A stretch of DNA of 64,000 nt from NCBI GenBank assembly GCA_947503155.1, contig CANNCL010000003.1:558001-622000 (forward strand), read 5' to 3'. This stretch comes from an uncultured Erythrobacter sp. (GTDB lineage: Bacteria > Pseudomonadota > Alphaproteobacteria > Sphingomonadales > Sphingomonadaceae). The position numbers and the translations under genes are program-made. The first letter of the stretch is position 1; the number at the start of each line of letters is the position of its first letter. The notes beneath the pieces are model-generated. The model was not told where the DNA came from and searched no databases. It saw nothing but the letters and a program-made list of their open reading frames with translations. Of this stretch, positions 28,238 to 37,205 are shown piece after piece.

Positions 28238-28329
28238 AGAATGTCTCATCCGGCGCCATATCCGTGGGGCACAAAGCAATAAGCCATTCGCCCTATTCTG
28301 GCGAATGAGGCAATACAACAAAACGCGTT

Positions 28330-29487
28330 TCAGACGAGCGGGCGGGGCCGCAGCCGGTCCGCTGTTAATTGATCAATACTGGTCACACCCATCAACCGCA
28401 TCCCGCGTTCAATCTCATCTTTGAGAATGCTGATCGCTCGTTCCACCCCGTCCTGACCCGCCGCCGCGAGCGCATAGAGATAAAGCCGACCACCCGACGC
28501 GGCCGCCGCGCCAGTTGCCACGGCTTTTAACGCATGGGTCCCGCGCCGCACGCCGCCATCGCAAATGATCTCAATCTCGCCGCCAACGGTATCCACAATC
28601 TCTTGCAGCTGATCAAAAGGCGCGCGGCTGCCATCCAATTGGCGGCCTCCATGATTAGAGATCATGATTGCATCCGCGCCGATATCCACTGCGCGGCGCG
28701 CGTCACCTGCGCTCATCACGCCTTTCAACACAAATTTGCCGCCCCATTGATTGCGGATTGCGGCGGCGGTGTCCCAATTCATCGACGTGTCGAGCATCGT
28801 GTTGAAATATTCCGCAATGCTTACCGCTTTGCTCGATCCTTCGCTGACATGGGTGTCCAGATTGGGCAGGCTGAATTTTTCGCGAAACACATAATCCATC
28901 GTCCAGCGCGGACGCGTGGCATAGCTCCAGATGCTGGCTGGCGTGAAACGGGGCGGGGCGGTGAAACCGCTGCGCAGGCACCGCTCTCTTTTGCCCGAAA
29001 CAATCGTATCGACCGTCAATGCCAGCGCATCAAAGCCCGAAACCTGACACCGCTCAATCATATTGGTGTTGAGGCCAGTGTCTTTGTGAACATAAAGTTG
29101 GAACAGTTTCGGACCGTTTGTGAGCGCGGCGATCTCTTCAATACTGCGTGTTGCAAGGCTTGAGATGCCGAACCAAAGGCCGAATTTCTCAGCCGCCTTC
29201 GCCACCGCCGTTTCGCCCTGCCAATGAAAGGCGCGCTGAACCGCGGTTGGCGATAGCATTAGCGGCAACGCGCTTTTGCGGCCCAAGATTACGCAGGACG
29301 TGTCGATCTTTTCCACGCCCGCCAATATGTCCGGCACCAAATCCGCGCTGTCATAGGCGGAGGTGTTGCGCGCCTTAGTCAGTTCGTCATCGGCGGCGCC
29401 GTCAATATAATCGAATACGGGGAAGGGCAGGCGCCTTTTGGCGAGCTCACGAAAATCATCAATATTGTGGCAATCGCTTAGCCGCAT
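28330..29487 (-). CDS. FMN-dependent alpha-hydroxy-acid oxidase/dehydrogenase
   Basis: 385 residues, the normal length of the LldD/glycolate-oxidase family. LPFPVFDYIDGAADDE is the N-terminal signature, FQLYVHKD and the middle DALALTVDT are FMN-site segments, and the catalytic stretch is ISNHGGRQLDG with the active-site His, followed by ICDGGVRRGTHALKA. Substrate could be L-lactate or another 2-hydroxy acid. The ATG at 29487 is preceded by a GGGG-rich ribosome site; the open frame continues about 100 codons upstream but that part is low-complexity and lacks domain character. Confidence 0.88.
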   Translation of the reverse strand: MRLSDCHNIDDFRELAKRRLPFPVFDYIDGAADDELTKARNTSAYDSADLVPDILAGVEKIDTSCVILGRKSALPLMLSPTAVQRAFHWQGETAVAKAAEKFGLWFGISSLATRSIEEIAALTNGPKLFQLYVHKDTGLNTNMIERCQVSGFDALALTVDTIVSGKRERCLRSGFTAPPRFTPASIWSYATRPRWTMDYVFREKFSLPNLDTHVSEGSSKAVSIAEYFNTMLDTSMNWDTAAAIRNQWGGKFVLKGVMSAGDARRAVDIGADAIMISNHGGRQLDGSRAPFDQLQEIVDTVGGEIEIICDGGVRRGTHALKAVATGAAAASGGRLYLYALAAAGQDGVERAISILKDEIERGMRLMGVTSIDQLTADRLRPRPLV

Positions 29488-29690
29488 TTTCGCCCCTTCG
29501 GTGCCTTTCACATAACGCAGCGACCTCTGAATGATTGCGCCTTTCCTGTCGAGGGCCGCGCGTTTTTTCGGGGCGCAGTGAATTTCGCAAACTTTTTTTG
29601 CAGGCACTGTCACCAATTTGGGGAAGGCCGCGAATACCATGATGTGCGCGGCCACTTGGCGGCTCTCAGGAGCCTCAGGCGGCCAATCAT

Positions 29691-29742
29691 CCCCCTTGTT
29701 ACCCCCCTTTGTTACCCCCTTATTGGCCCCCTGATTTCCCCC
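29691..29742. repeat. Five evenly spaced C-tracts (G-tracts on minus strand)
   Basis: Runs of 5 or 6 C start at 29691, 29702, 29715, 29727 and 29738, a spacing of 11-13 bases. Two of the gaps share the word TTGTTA. On the minus strand this is five G5-6 tracts with 5-8 base spacers, a possible G-quadruplex. It lies upstream of the second YHS gene (plus) and of the oxidase gene (minus), within a 320-base non-coding stretch that otherwise shows nothing clear. Confidence 0.7.
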
Positions 29743-29807
29743 TGCGAACCCCCGCCCTGACAGCTGATCAAGTGGCCCGTGCACCAACGAATTTTTGGAG
29801 AACCCCG

Positions 29808-30299
29808 ATGAAGTTCAAAAGTCTAATTCTTGCCGCCGCTGCGTTTGGCGCATCTGTTGTCGCGCCGATCGCGTTGACCGCGCCAGCACAGGCCGATGGC
29901 GGCGTATTTGTAGGCGTCGAAGGCGGAGCAATTGCGCTTAGCGGCTATGACACGGTTAGCTATTTCCAAGGCAGCGGCACTCCCATTCGCGGCAGCGCAC
30001 AATTCAAAGTGATGCATGACGGCGCGGCTTTCCATTTTTCAAGCCAAGCAAACGCGGATTTGTTCGAAGAAAACCCCGATCAATACGCCCCCCAATATGG
30101 CGGCCACTGCGCATGGGCGATGAGCCGCGGCTCGCTCGCACCGGGTGACCCCGCGCTCTACAGAATCCACGGCGGAAAGCTCTATTTGAACTTCAACCGC
30201 GATGTTCAAAGCACGTGGCTTGGTGACATTGATGGCTTCATTTCGAAGTCTGACCCGGCGTGGTCGCAAATCCCCGATGGCAAGCGTTTCGGCGACTAA
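29808..30299 (+). CDS. YHS domain (seleno)protein family, secreted
   Basis: 163 residues, a paralogue of the protein at 27083. A Sec signal peptide (AFGASVVAPIALTAPAQA) ends near residue 30 and has no lipobox, so this copy should be soluble in the periplasm. The family blocks are ALSGYDTVSYF, FHFSSQANADLF, YGGHCAWAMS with the conserved Cys, and GGKLYLNFNRDVQSTW. The ATG at 29808 has GGAG 7 bases upstream; a longer open frame is not needed. It is followed after 10 bases by a perfect 13-bp inverted repeat and then the Cys-repeat gene, with which it may share a transcript. Confidence 0.87.
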   Translation: MKFKSLILAAAAFGASVVAPIALTAPAQADGGVFVGVEGGAIALSGYDTVSYFQGSGTPIRGSAQFKVMHDGAAFHFSSQANADLFEENPDQYAPQYGGHCAWAMSRGSLAPGDPALYRIHGGKLYLNFNRDVQSTWLGDIDGFISKSDPAWSQIPDGKRFGD

Positions 30300-30309
30300 A
30301 TTTTACCAG

Positions 30310-30359
30310 TTTGACGTCCCGGTGACTCTCTGACCCCCCTGATGCGCCGGGACGTCAAA
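30310..30359. promoter_or_regulatory. Perfect 13-bp inverted repeat with a 24-base spacer
   Basis: TTTGACGTCCCGG (30310-30322) and CCGGGACGTCAAA (30347-30359) are exact reverse complements. Each arm contains the palindrome GACGTC. No T-run follows on either strand, so it is a poor intrinsic terminator. It sits between the second YHS gene and the Cys-repeat gene, where it could be an mRNA stabiliser, a processing site or a protein-binding site. Confidence 0.75.
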
Positions 30360-30404
30360 ACCCCCTGAATACCCACGACAAATCCCCTGGAGAGGAACTG
30401 AATT

Positions 30405-30788
30405 ATGGCTAAGAATTTGAACCTTGCGAAATTGATGATGGTTGCTGGCGGCCTTGCTGCTGCCACCGCTGGCGCGCCTGCGCTTGCCGATGCACCTTGC
30501 GGCCCGAGCGGGTATTCCTCGCCGCGTTCAATCGACACCAGTTCCGCAGATCGCCGCGCTAACCGCGAAGCTCGCCGCCAAGCGCGCGCAGAGCGTCAAG
30601 CGGCCTGCGCTGCTTCTGCTTGCGCCGCAAATGCCTGCGCTGCTTCTGCTTGTTCTGCTTCTGCCTGCGCGGCCAGCGCATGTGCCGCGTCGGCCTGCTC
30701 TGCTTCTGCTTGTTCTGCCTCAGCCTGCGCAGCCAGCGCTTGCGAAGCGTCTGCTTGCTCAGCTTCGGCTTGCGCACCCGCTGCCTGA
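30405..30788 (+). CDS. Secreted protein with twelve Cys-headed pentapeptide repeats
   Basis: 127 residues; no family recognised. A Sec signal peptide (residues 1 to about 30, ending ALADA) is followed by a short linker, an Arg/Ala-rich stretch (about 50-67, RRANREARRQARAERQ) and then twelve perfect five-residue units from Cys68 to the end: C-[AS/E]-A-[SN]-A in all but the last (CAPAA). With Cys32 that gives 13 Cys, twelve at exactly five-residue spacing. The repeat is coded by a 15-base unit with many synonymous changes, which suggests selection on the protein. The ribosome site is GGAGAGG. A strong terminator follows. Metal binding, disulfide assembly or peptide modification are guesses. Confidence 0.8.
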   Translation: MAKNLNLAKLMMVAGGLAAATAGAPALADAPCGPSGYSSPRSIDTSSADRRANREARRQARAERQAACAASACAANACAASACSASACAASACAASACSASACSASACAASACEASACSASACAPAA

Positions 30789-30802
30789 CGGGTGTGCAGC
30801 TT

Positions 30803-30853
30803 GGGCGTGGCTAGAGATCGTTCCTCCTAGTATCTCTGGTCACGCCCTTTTTT
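30803..30853 (+). terminator. Strong intrinsic terminator of the Cys-repeat gene
   Basis: A 16-bp stem, GGGCGTGGCTAGAGAT with ATCTCTGGTCACGCCC (two G-U pairs), is followed by six T. It starts 14 bases after the stop codon. Confidence 0.92.
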
Positions 30854-30870
30854 GACTACAAGTAACATTG

Positions 30871-30907
30871 CTGCCCGCGGAAGAGAGGACCTTTCGCGGG
30901 CAGTTTT
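30871..30907 (+). terminator. Second hairpin before the convergent DUF4329 gene
   Basis: CTGCCCGCG pairs perfectly with CGCGGGCAG across 15 bases and is followed by TTTT on the plus strand. It probably backs up the preceding terminator. On the minus strand, where the DUF4329 gene ends at 30914, no T-run follows. Confidence 0.65.
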
Positions 30908-30913
30908 ATGCTT

Positions 30914-31525
30914 TCAGCAACCTCGGTCGCTATCGTTGAAACGCGCCGCCAGCTCATCCACCGTGTAGCTTTGCGCGATCTGGTCGCTGGCGCAAGTTCG
31001 ATAAGCCGGGTCCTGCGTCAGGCAGCCTTCGCCGCAGACCATGCGCGCCGTCGCCGTTTCATGGTCGATATGCCACAATCGTCCGCCCGGCGTCGCGACA
31101 TATCCGTCCATCCCGGTCGCTACATCGCTTTGAATGTCGACGATTGACGGAACTTCGCCGTCATATTGGTCGGAATGTTTGCCATGTGTGTGAAAACTGG
31201 CGACGGGGACCATTCCGGGTTCGTCAAAGTATGAAATATCGCAGCTGGCTTCATCGCCGCTGGTGGGGCGCGAGACGCCTAGCTCTCCGCCGGATGTTTC
31301 GAAAATGATGCCGCACAATTCCAGATCACCTTGAAACGAACGGTTTTGGAGCGCGCCCAATTCTTGCCGAGCAAAGGATTGCACCTCGGATTGCGGCAAT
31401 ACCGCGACCAAGGCGTCCGTGCCTTTCACGTTCATGTAAGCACGCGCGACGATCACCACCCAAGCGACGGCGATCAGGGCGAAGATAATTTGCGTGTTGC
31501 TGAAACGGGTTGTGGACGTGTTCAT
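30914..31525 (-). CDS. Membrane-anchored DUF4329 protein
   Basis: 203 residues. One membrane segment (about residues 13-31, IIFALIAVAWVVIVARAYM) anchors the N-terminus and places the rest outside. The domain has ELCGIIFETSGGELGV, then VASFHTHGKHSDQYDG, PSIVDIQSD and YVATPGGRLWHID, which fits DUF4329. The set E...H-T-H...S-x-x-D also resembles the JAMM metal site, so a hydrolase role is an inference. Five late Cys (VCGEGC, RTC, final C) may form disulfides. The ATG at 31525 is preferred over an upstream TTG. It lies 20 bases downstream of ilvC on the same strand. Confidence 0.72.
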   Translation of the reverse strand: MNTSTTRFSNTQIIFALIAVAWVVIVARAYMNVKGTDALVAVLPQSEVQSFARQELGALQNRSFQGDLELCGIIFETSGGELGVSRPTSGDEASCDISYFDEPGMVPVASFHTHGKHSDQYDGEVPSIVDIQSDVATGMDGYVATPGGRLWHIDHETATARMVCGEGCLTQDPAYRTCASDQIAQSYTVDELAARFNDSDRGC

Positions 31526-31544
31526 GATCCACAACCCGATGGCG

Positions 31545-32606
<1,062 letters not shown>

Positions 32607-32619
32607 CTAGGCGCCAGCT

Positions 32620-33135
32620 CTAATTGCCATCCGCGCCGCGCATCATGCCAACCACGCCCGACCGGCCCACCGAAACGAGGCCAAGTTCGCGCATCAACAC
32701 GATGAAACTGTCAATCTTATCCGGCGCGCCGGTCAGCTCAAAAACGAAGCTGGAAGTGGTGGTGTCCACCACATTGGCGCGGAAATGTTGGGCAATGCGA
32801 AGCGCCTCGACGCGCGATTCGCCTTTGCCTGCGACCTTCACGAGCGCCAATTCACGCTCCACATGCGGGCCAGCGGCGGTGAGGTCGGTGACTTTGTGTA
32901 CGGGCACAAGCCGCTCCAGCTGAGCCTCGATCTGATCAATCACTTGCGGCGGGCCATTGGTGACGACGGTGATCCGGCTGATCGCATGATCATCCGAAAT
33001 ATCGGCCACGGTCAGGCTGTCGATATTGTATCCGCGCGCGGTGAACAGGCCGGTAATCTTGGCCAGAATCCCCGGCTCATTATCGACGGTAACTGTCAGG
33101 ACATGCCGTTCGCTTTCGGCGTTTTCGATTTTCAT
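32620..33135 (-). CDS. ilvN: Acetolactate synthase small subunit
   Basis: 171 residues. It is the regulatory subunit that activates IlvB and brings valine feedback inhibition. The N-terminal ACT domain has TVDNEPGILAKITGLFTARGYN, with the Gly-rich loop that binds valine; the C-terminal domain is normal for the long (IlvH-like) form. The ATG at 33135 has AAGGA nine bases upstream, and the open frame before it overlaps ilvB without domain character. The gap to ilvB is 25 bases, indicating one operon. Confidence 0.95.
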   Translation of the reverse strand: MKIENAESERHVLTVTVDNEPGILAKITGLFTARGYNIDSLTVADISDDHAISRITVVTNGPPQVIDQIEAQLERLVPVHKVTDLTAAGPHVERELALVKVAGKGESRVEALRIAQHFRANVVDTTTSSFVFELTGAPDKIDSFIVLMRELGLVSVGRSGVVGMMRGADGN

Positions 33136-33160
33136 GTGTCGTTGTTCCTTAGCGGCGCGG

Positions 33161-34915
33161 TTAAACCAGCGCCTTGGCTTCGTCATCCATCGTGCCGTCG
33201 ACTTCATCGCCGTATAACAGCATTTCGGTATGCGCGGCGCCCGATGGGATCATCGGCAAGCAATTGGCATCCTGAGCGACGCAGCAATCGACCATCACCG
33301 GTCCGTCATGTTCCATCATGGCGACAATGCCCGCGTCAAGATCGGCCTCGTCGGTAATGCGGATGCCTTTCCAACCATAAGCCTCGGCCAGTTTTACAAA
33401 GTCGGGCAGGCTGTCTGAATAGGAGTTCGAATAGCGGCTTTCATAGGTCAGTTCCTGCCATTGGCGGACCATGCCCATATATTCATTGTTGAGGATGAAC
33501 ACCTTCACCGGCAGGCGGAATTGCGATGCTGTGCCCAATTCCTGAATGTTCATCTGGATCGACGCCTCACCGGCAATGTCGATCACCAAAGCATCGGGAT
33601 GACCAAGTTGAGCGCCAATCGCCGCAGGCAGGCCATATCCCATTGTGCCCAGACCGCCGCTGGTCAGCCATTTGTTCGGATCATCAAAACCGAAATATTG
33701 CGCGGCCCACATTTGATGCTGGCCGACCTCGGTGGAGATAATCGGTTTTTTATCATGGGTGAGGGCGTGCAGCCGCTCGACCGCCTTTTGCGGCATGATC
33801 GCCTTAGGGTTTTTCTTTGATCGTTCGGGATACGCCAAACATTCGCGCGCGCGCCATCCGGCTATGCGGGCCTTCCATTCGCCCAAATCACGTGCGCCGC
33901 GTGATCCCCATGCGGTTATCATCTGTTCGAGGACTGTCGCGCAATCGCCGATAATACCCAGATCAATCCGCACGTTCTTATTGATGGAAGAACGGTCGAT
34001 ATCGATGTGGATTTTTTTAGAATCCGGCGAAAACGCATCAAGTCGTCCGGTGACCCGGTCATCAAAACGCGCGCCGATGCAAACCATCACGTCGCATTTG
34101 TTCATCGCCATATTGGCTTCGTATGTGCCGTGCATCCCCAGCATTCCCAGCCAATCGGGATGGGTGCTGGCAAACGCGCCGAGGCCCATTAGCGTCGATG
34201 TAACCGGCGCATTGGTCATATCCTGAAACTGGCGCAGCAGGCGTGTCGCCTCTGGCCCGGAATTGATCACGCCGCCGCCTGTATAGAGGATAGGGCAATC
34301 CGCCGCCGCAATCATATCGATCGCCTCAGCGATTTGATCAGCGGGCGCGGCCATTTCCGGCGCGTAACGATGCGACGCTGGCCGCATGGAAGCGTTCGAT
34401 TTTGACGGAACCGCAATCTGCACATCTTTTGGGATGTCGATCACAACCGGGCCGGGGCGGCCTGTGGTGGCGATGCGGAACGCTTCTTCGATGGTTGCGG
34501 TTAGATCGGCGGGGTCTTTGACGAGGTAATTGTGTTTTGTGCAGTGGCGCGTGATGCCGACCGTGTCCGCTTCTTGAAACGCATCTGTGCCGATCAACGC
34601 TGTGGGGACTTGGCCGGTAATGACCACCATTGGGATGGAATCCATCCACGCATCGGCAATCCCGGTTACGGCATTGGTCGCGCCCGGGCCGGATGTGACA
34701 AGCACAACGCCCGGTTTGCCTGTGGCGCGCGCATATCCTTCTGCTGCGTGAGCAGCGCCGGCCTCGTGCCGCACGAGAATATGCCGAATGCGTTCATCCC
34801 CGAACAGCTCGTCATAAATGGGCAGCACCGCGCCGCCGGGATAGCCGAATACATATTCGACCCCCTGGGCAACCAGGCTTTCCATCAACAAGGCGGCCCC
34901 AGAGCGCTTCGCCAC
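33161..34915 (-). CDS. ilvB: Acetolactate synthase large subunit
   Basis: 584 residues; thiamine-diphosphate enzyme that makes acetolactate or acetohydroxybutyrate. The active-site Glu is in [17 protein letters not shown] to [14 protein letters not shown]; the FAD/central part follows, and the cofactor motif is [15 protein letters not shown] (GDG-type) with [14 protein letters not shown]. The start is GTG with AGGAGA (34922-34927) seven bases upstream. About 120 bases upstream is an attenuator with a branched-chain leader peptide, so transcription should fall when Ile, Val and Leu are plentiful. Confidence 0.97.
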   Translation of the reverse strand: MAKRSGAALLMESLVAQGVEYVFGYPGGAVLPIYDELFGDERIRHILVRHEAGAAHAAEGYARATGKPGVVLVTSGPGATNAVTGIADAWMDSIPMVVITGQVPTALIGTDAFQEADTVGITRHCTKHNYLVKDPADLTATIEEAFRIATTGRPGPVVIDIPKDVQIAVPSKSNASMRPASHRYAPEMAAPADQIAEAIDMIAAADCPILYTGGGVINSGPEATRLLRQFQDMTNAPVTSTLMGLGAFASTHPDWLGMLGMHGTYEANMAMNKCDVMVCIGARFDDRVTGRLDAFSPDSKKIHIDIDRSSINKNVRIDLGIIGDCATVLEQMITAWGSRGARDLGEWKARIAGWRARECLAYPERSKKNPKAIMPQKAVERLHALTHDKKPIISTEVGQHQMWAAQYFGFDDPNKWLTSGGLGTMGYGLPAAIGAQLGHPDALVIDIAGEASIQMNIQELGTASQFRLPVKVFILNNEYMGMVRQWQELTYESRYSNSYSDSLPDFVKLAEAYGWKGIRITDEADLDAGIVAMMEHDGPVMVDCCVAQDANCLPMIPSGAAHTEMLLYGDEVDGTMDDEAKALV

Positions 34916-34957
34916 TTAAATTCTCCTACAGATAAAAACGGCGAGCCTAAGAAAATG

Positions 34958-35041
34958 GGCCGTTAAAGAAAACGGCCCGAAGCGGATATTCGCGTCGGGC
35001 CGGTCAGGTATTCCAATTTGAATGAATCCCCGATCAGCCCG
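34958..35041 (-). promoter_or_regulatory. ilvBN attenuator with competing hairpins
   Basis: Reading on the minus strand there are four segments. Segment 1, CGGGC (35041-35037), overlaps the leader stop region. Segment 2, CGGCCCGA (35002-34995), can pair with segment 1 or with segment 3, TCGGGCCGTT (34980-34971). Segment 3 can also pair with segment 4, AACGGCCC (34965-34958). The 3:4 stem is followed by ATTTTCTT, like an intrinsic terminator. A ribosome stalled on the Ile/Val/Leu codons would cover segment 1, freeing 2 to pair with 3 and preventing the terminator. Confidence 0.78.
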
Positions 35042-35069
35042 TCTCTACTACTAGAATGACAATAGACAT
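35034..35069 (-). CDS. ilv leader peptide (MSIVILVVETG)
   Basis: A 12-codon frame ATG to TGA encodes MSIVILVVETG: six of eleven residues are Ile, Val or Leu. It ends 118 bases before the ilvB start, directly ahead of the competing hairpins. It fits a ribosome-coupled attenuation leader for branched-chain amino acid control. The peptide itself need not have a role. Confidence 0.85.
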   Translation of the reverse strand: MSIVILVVETG

Positions 35070-35194
35070 GATCAAAATCGGACCTTCACCTTGTACGTTG
35101 TGACCACCTTTAGCGGCCTTTTATAACAATTCAATGCGACCCTAGGGGCTTGGTTGATTTCTTCGCTAACGGTTAGAATCTATCGCGTCAACCA

Positions 35195-36154
35195 TTAAAG
35201 TTGTAATAATGATGCGAAACTGTCCGCAATATCGATGTTTTGCGATTCAACCTTGGTCCATTCTGCCGGTGATTGACCGCGCAGCCATGTAAATTGCCGT
35301 TTGGCGTAATTGCGTGTGGCCTGCGAACCGGCCGCAAGGGCTTCTTCGCGCGTCATTTCTTCACGGATCAGCGCGGTGATTTCGGGCACGCCAATGGCGC
35401 GCATGACGGGCAGGTCGGGTGATAGTTCGCGTTTCAGCAACGCCGCGACTTCTTCAATCGCGCCATCATCCAGCATCGCGGCAAACCGCGTGTCACACCG
35501 GTCATAGACCCATTGACGCGGCGGCATCAGGACAAGCGGATGAAGATCGACTTCTTCGCCAATCCCGCCGGTTTTCGCTTGCTGCCAATCGCCCAAAGTG
35601 ACGCCGGTTGATCGTTTTACCTCCAACGCGCGCGCGATCCGCTGACTGTCGCCGGGGTTAAGCTCTGCCGCGCGCACAGGGTCTTCGATCATCAGCGCGG
35701 CATAGGCGGTTTGGGTTTCCATCGCGCGGACCACTTCGCGCGTTTCGGGATTGATGGCCGGGATGGGGGCAATCCCTTCGATCAGAACTTTGAGATACAT
35801 GCCGGTGCCGCCGACAAGGATCGGTACTGCGCCGTTTGCATGGCAATCGGCGATCTCTGCCTTGGCGCGCGCGGCCCAATCGGCGGCGGAACACGCATCC
35901 GCGCCGTCCCACGTTCCAAACAGGCGGTGTTCCACGCCGTCCATTTCTGCGTCATCTGGACGGGCGGACAGGATTTGAAGATCGGCATAGACCTGCGCGC
36001 TGTCGGCATTGATCACGATTGCGGCGCGGTCCTGCTCAGCCAGCGCCTTTGCCAGCTTTACAGCAACGCTGCTCTTGCCGCTGGCGGTTGGCCCTGCAAT
36101 GAGCGCGAGAGGCCGCGCGTCGGCAATTGGTTTAGGAGATTTCTTAGTGCTCAT
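35195..36154 (-). CDS. miaA: tRNA dimethylallyltransferase MiaA
   Basis: 319 residues. It adds the dimethylallyl group to A37 of tRNAs reading codons that start with U. The P-loop is LIAGPTASGKSSVA, followed by VINADSAQVYADL, PHR-type RPDDAEMDGVEHRLFG, and GGTGMYLKVLIEG; the tail has YAKRQFTWLRGQ. The ATG at 36154 overlaps the first codons of the divergent serB by 8 bp, so its promoter must lie inside serB. Downstream it faces the attenuated ilvB operon on the same strand. Confidence 0.96.
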   Translation of the reverse strand: MSTKKSPKPIADARPLALIAGPTASGKSSVAVKLAKALAEQDRAAIVINADSAQVYADLQILSARPDDAEMDGVEHRLFGTWDGADACSAADWAARAKAEIADCHANGAVPILVGGTGMYLKVLIEGIAPIPAINPETREVVRAMETQTAYAALMIEDPVRAAELNPGDSQRIARALEVKRSTGVTLGDWQQAKTGGIGEEVDLHPLVLMPPRQWVYDRCDTRFAAMLDDGAIEEVAALLKRELSPDLPVMRAIGVPEITALIREEMTREEALAAGSQATRNYAKRQFTWLRGQSPAEWTKVESQNIDIADSFASLLQL

Positions 36155-37052
36155 TGCGCGTCTGATAGCAGACCCTCACACTGATGGAACGGCTGATCTG
36201 CAAACACGGCTTGAAGCGATGCACCATGGAATGATGCACACCGATATCGGACTTGGTTCTCCTGACGCTGAGCTTCTTGATCTGGGTGTGCCAGTGCTTG
36301 AATTGCGCTTCGGCGATGAAGAACCCCGCATGGCGTATAATATAATCGTCGCGCACTTTGATTCCTGTGATGCCTTAGTGAGCAAAGACGAAATCTTGAT
36401 CCCTAAGCTTTTTATCTCGGACATGGATTCGACCATGATCGGGCAAGAATGCATCGACGAACTCGCAGACTATGCCGGTTTGAAAGAGAAGATCGCAGAC
36501 ATCACTGAACGCGCGATGCAGGGCGAATTGGATTTTGAAACCGCTCTGTATGAACGCGTCGCCTTGCTCGAAGGGTTGGATGAGAGCGCGATTGAGCAAT
36601 GTCTGGCGGAACGGATCACGCCAACACCGGGCGCGAAGATATTGTCCGAAACGCTGAAGGCGCATGGCAGCCGCAATGTGCTGGTCACAGGCGGCTTTCA
36701 TCATTTCGGTGATGTGGTGGGCGAATGGCTGGGCTTTGACCGGGTGATTGGCAACCGGCTTGGCACTGCCAATGGCAAGCTAACGGGAAAGCTCGATGGC
36801 CCGATTGTTGATGCAGGGACGAAGAAAGCGGCATTGCATCAAGAAGCGGAGCAATTCGGCAAGTGGGCGCATGTGCTGGCAACCGGGGACGGCGCCAATG
36901 ATATCCCGATGATCGAGGCGGCGACCTATGGTTTTGCTTACCGTGCAAAGCCAAAAGCACGGGCAGCGGCGAATGGGCGAGTGGATCACGGTGATCTCAC
37001 CGCGGTCCTTTCGCTGCTAGGCATTGATAAGAAAGATTGGGTGACGGGCTGA
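36147..37052 (+). CDS. serB: Phosphoserine phosphatase SerB
   Basis: 301 residues. HAD-family enzyme giving serine from phosphoserine. The nucleophile motif is FISDMDSTMIGQE (DxDST), then LVTGGFHHFG and the metal motif ATGDGANDIPMI. An ACT-like N-terminal region (about 1-85) is normal for this class. I chose GTG at 36147: AGGAG lies 8 bases upstream and the peptide begins MLIARLIADPH as in relatives. The alternative start further up would run through miaA. The start overlaps the divergent miaA start by 8 bp. Confidence 0.94.
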   Translation: MLIARLIADPHTDGTADLQTRLEAMHHGMMHTDIGLGSPDAELLDLGVPVLELRFGDEEPRMAYNIIVAHFDSCDALVSKDEILIPKLFISDMDSTMIGQECIDELADYAGLKEKIADITERAMQGELDFETALYERVALLEGLDESAIEQCLAERITPTPGAKILSETLKAHGSRNVLVTGGFHHFGDVVGEWLGFDRVIGNRLGTANGKLTGKLDGPIVDAGTKKAALHQEAEQFGKWAHVLATGDGANDIPMIEAATYGFAYRAKPKARAAANGRVDHGDLTAVLSLLGIDKKDWVTG

Positions 37053-37205
37053 GCCAGAAGTGCGGTGAGAGGTTTGGAAAACGCTTGGATTTCAGGTTGA
37101 AGCCACTTATTTACACAAATGTAAGTAATGGTTGCTAACGCGCCAGAGCACACCCTCTCGCATTTTAGTGCTTAAAAATTCTAAACGCCCAAAGGTCCGA
37201 CGATC

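Noticed and set aside
27723..28317. Longer start of the I78 lipoprotein (28321)
   Set aside because: It would add 28 residues before the signal peptide and prevent export.
29488..29787. 100-codon upstream extension of the FMN oxidase
   Set aside because: Low-complexity Gly/Asn/Lys sequence read from the C-tract repeat, no domain, and the ATG at 29487 fits the family start.
30559..30855. Alternative frames through the Cys-repeat array
   Set aside because: They are open only because the 15-base repeat lacks stops in several frames; only the chosen frame has a signal peptide and a good ribosome site.
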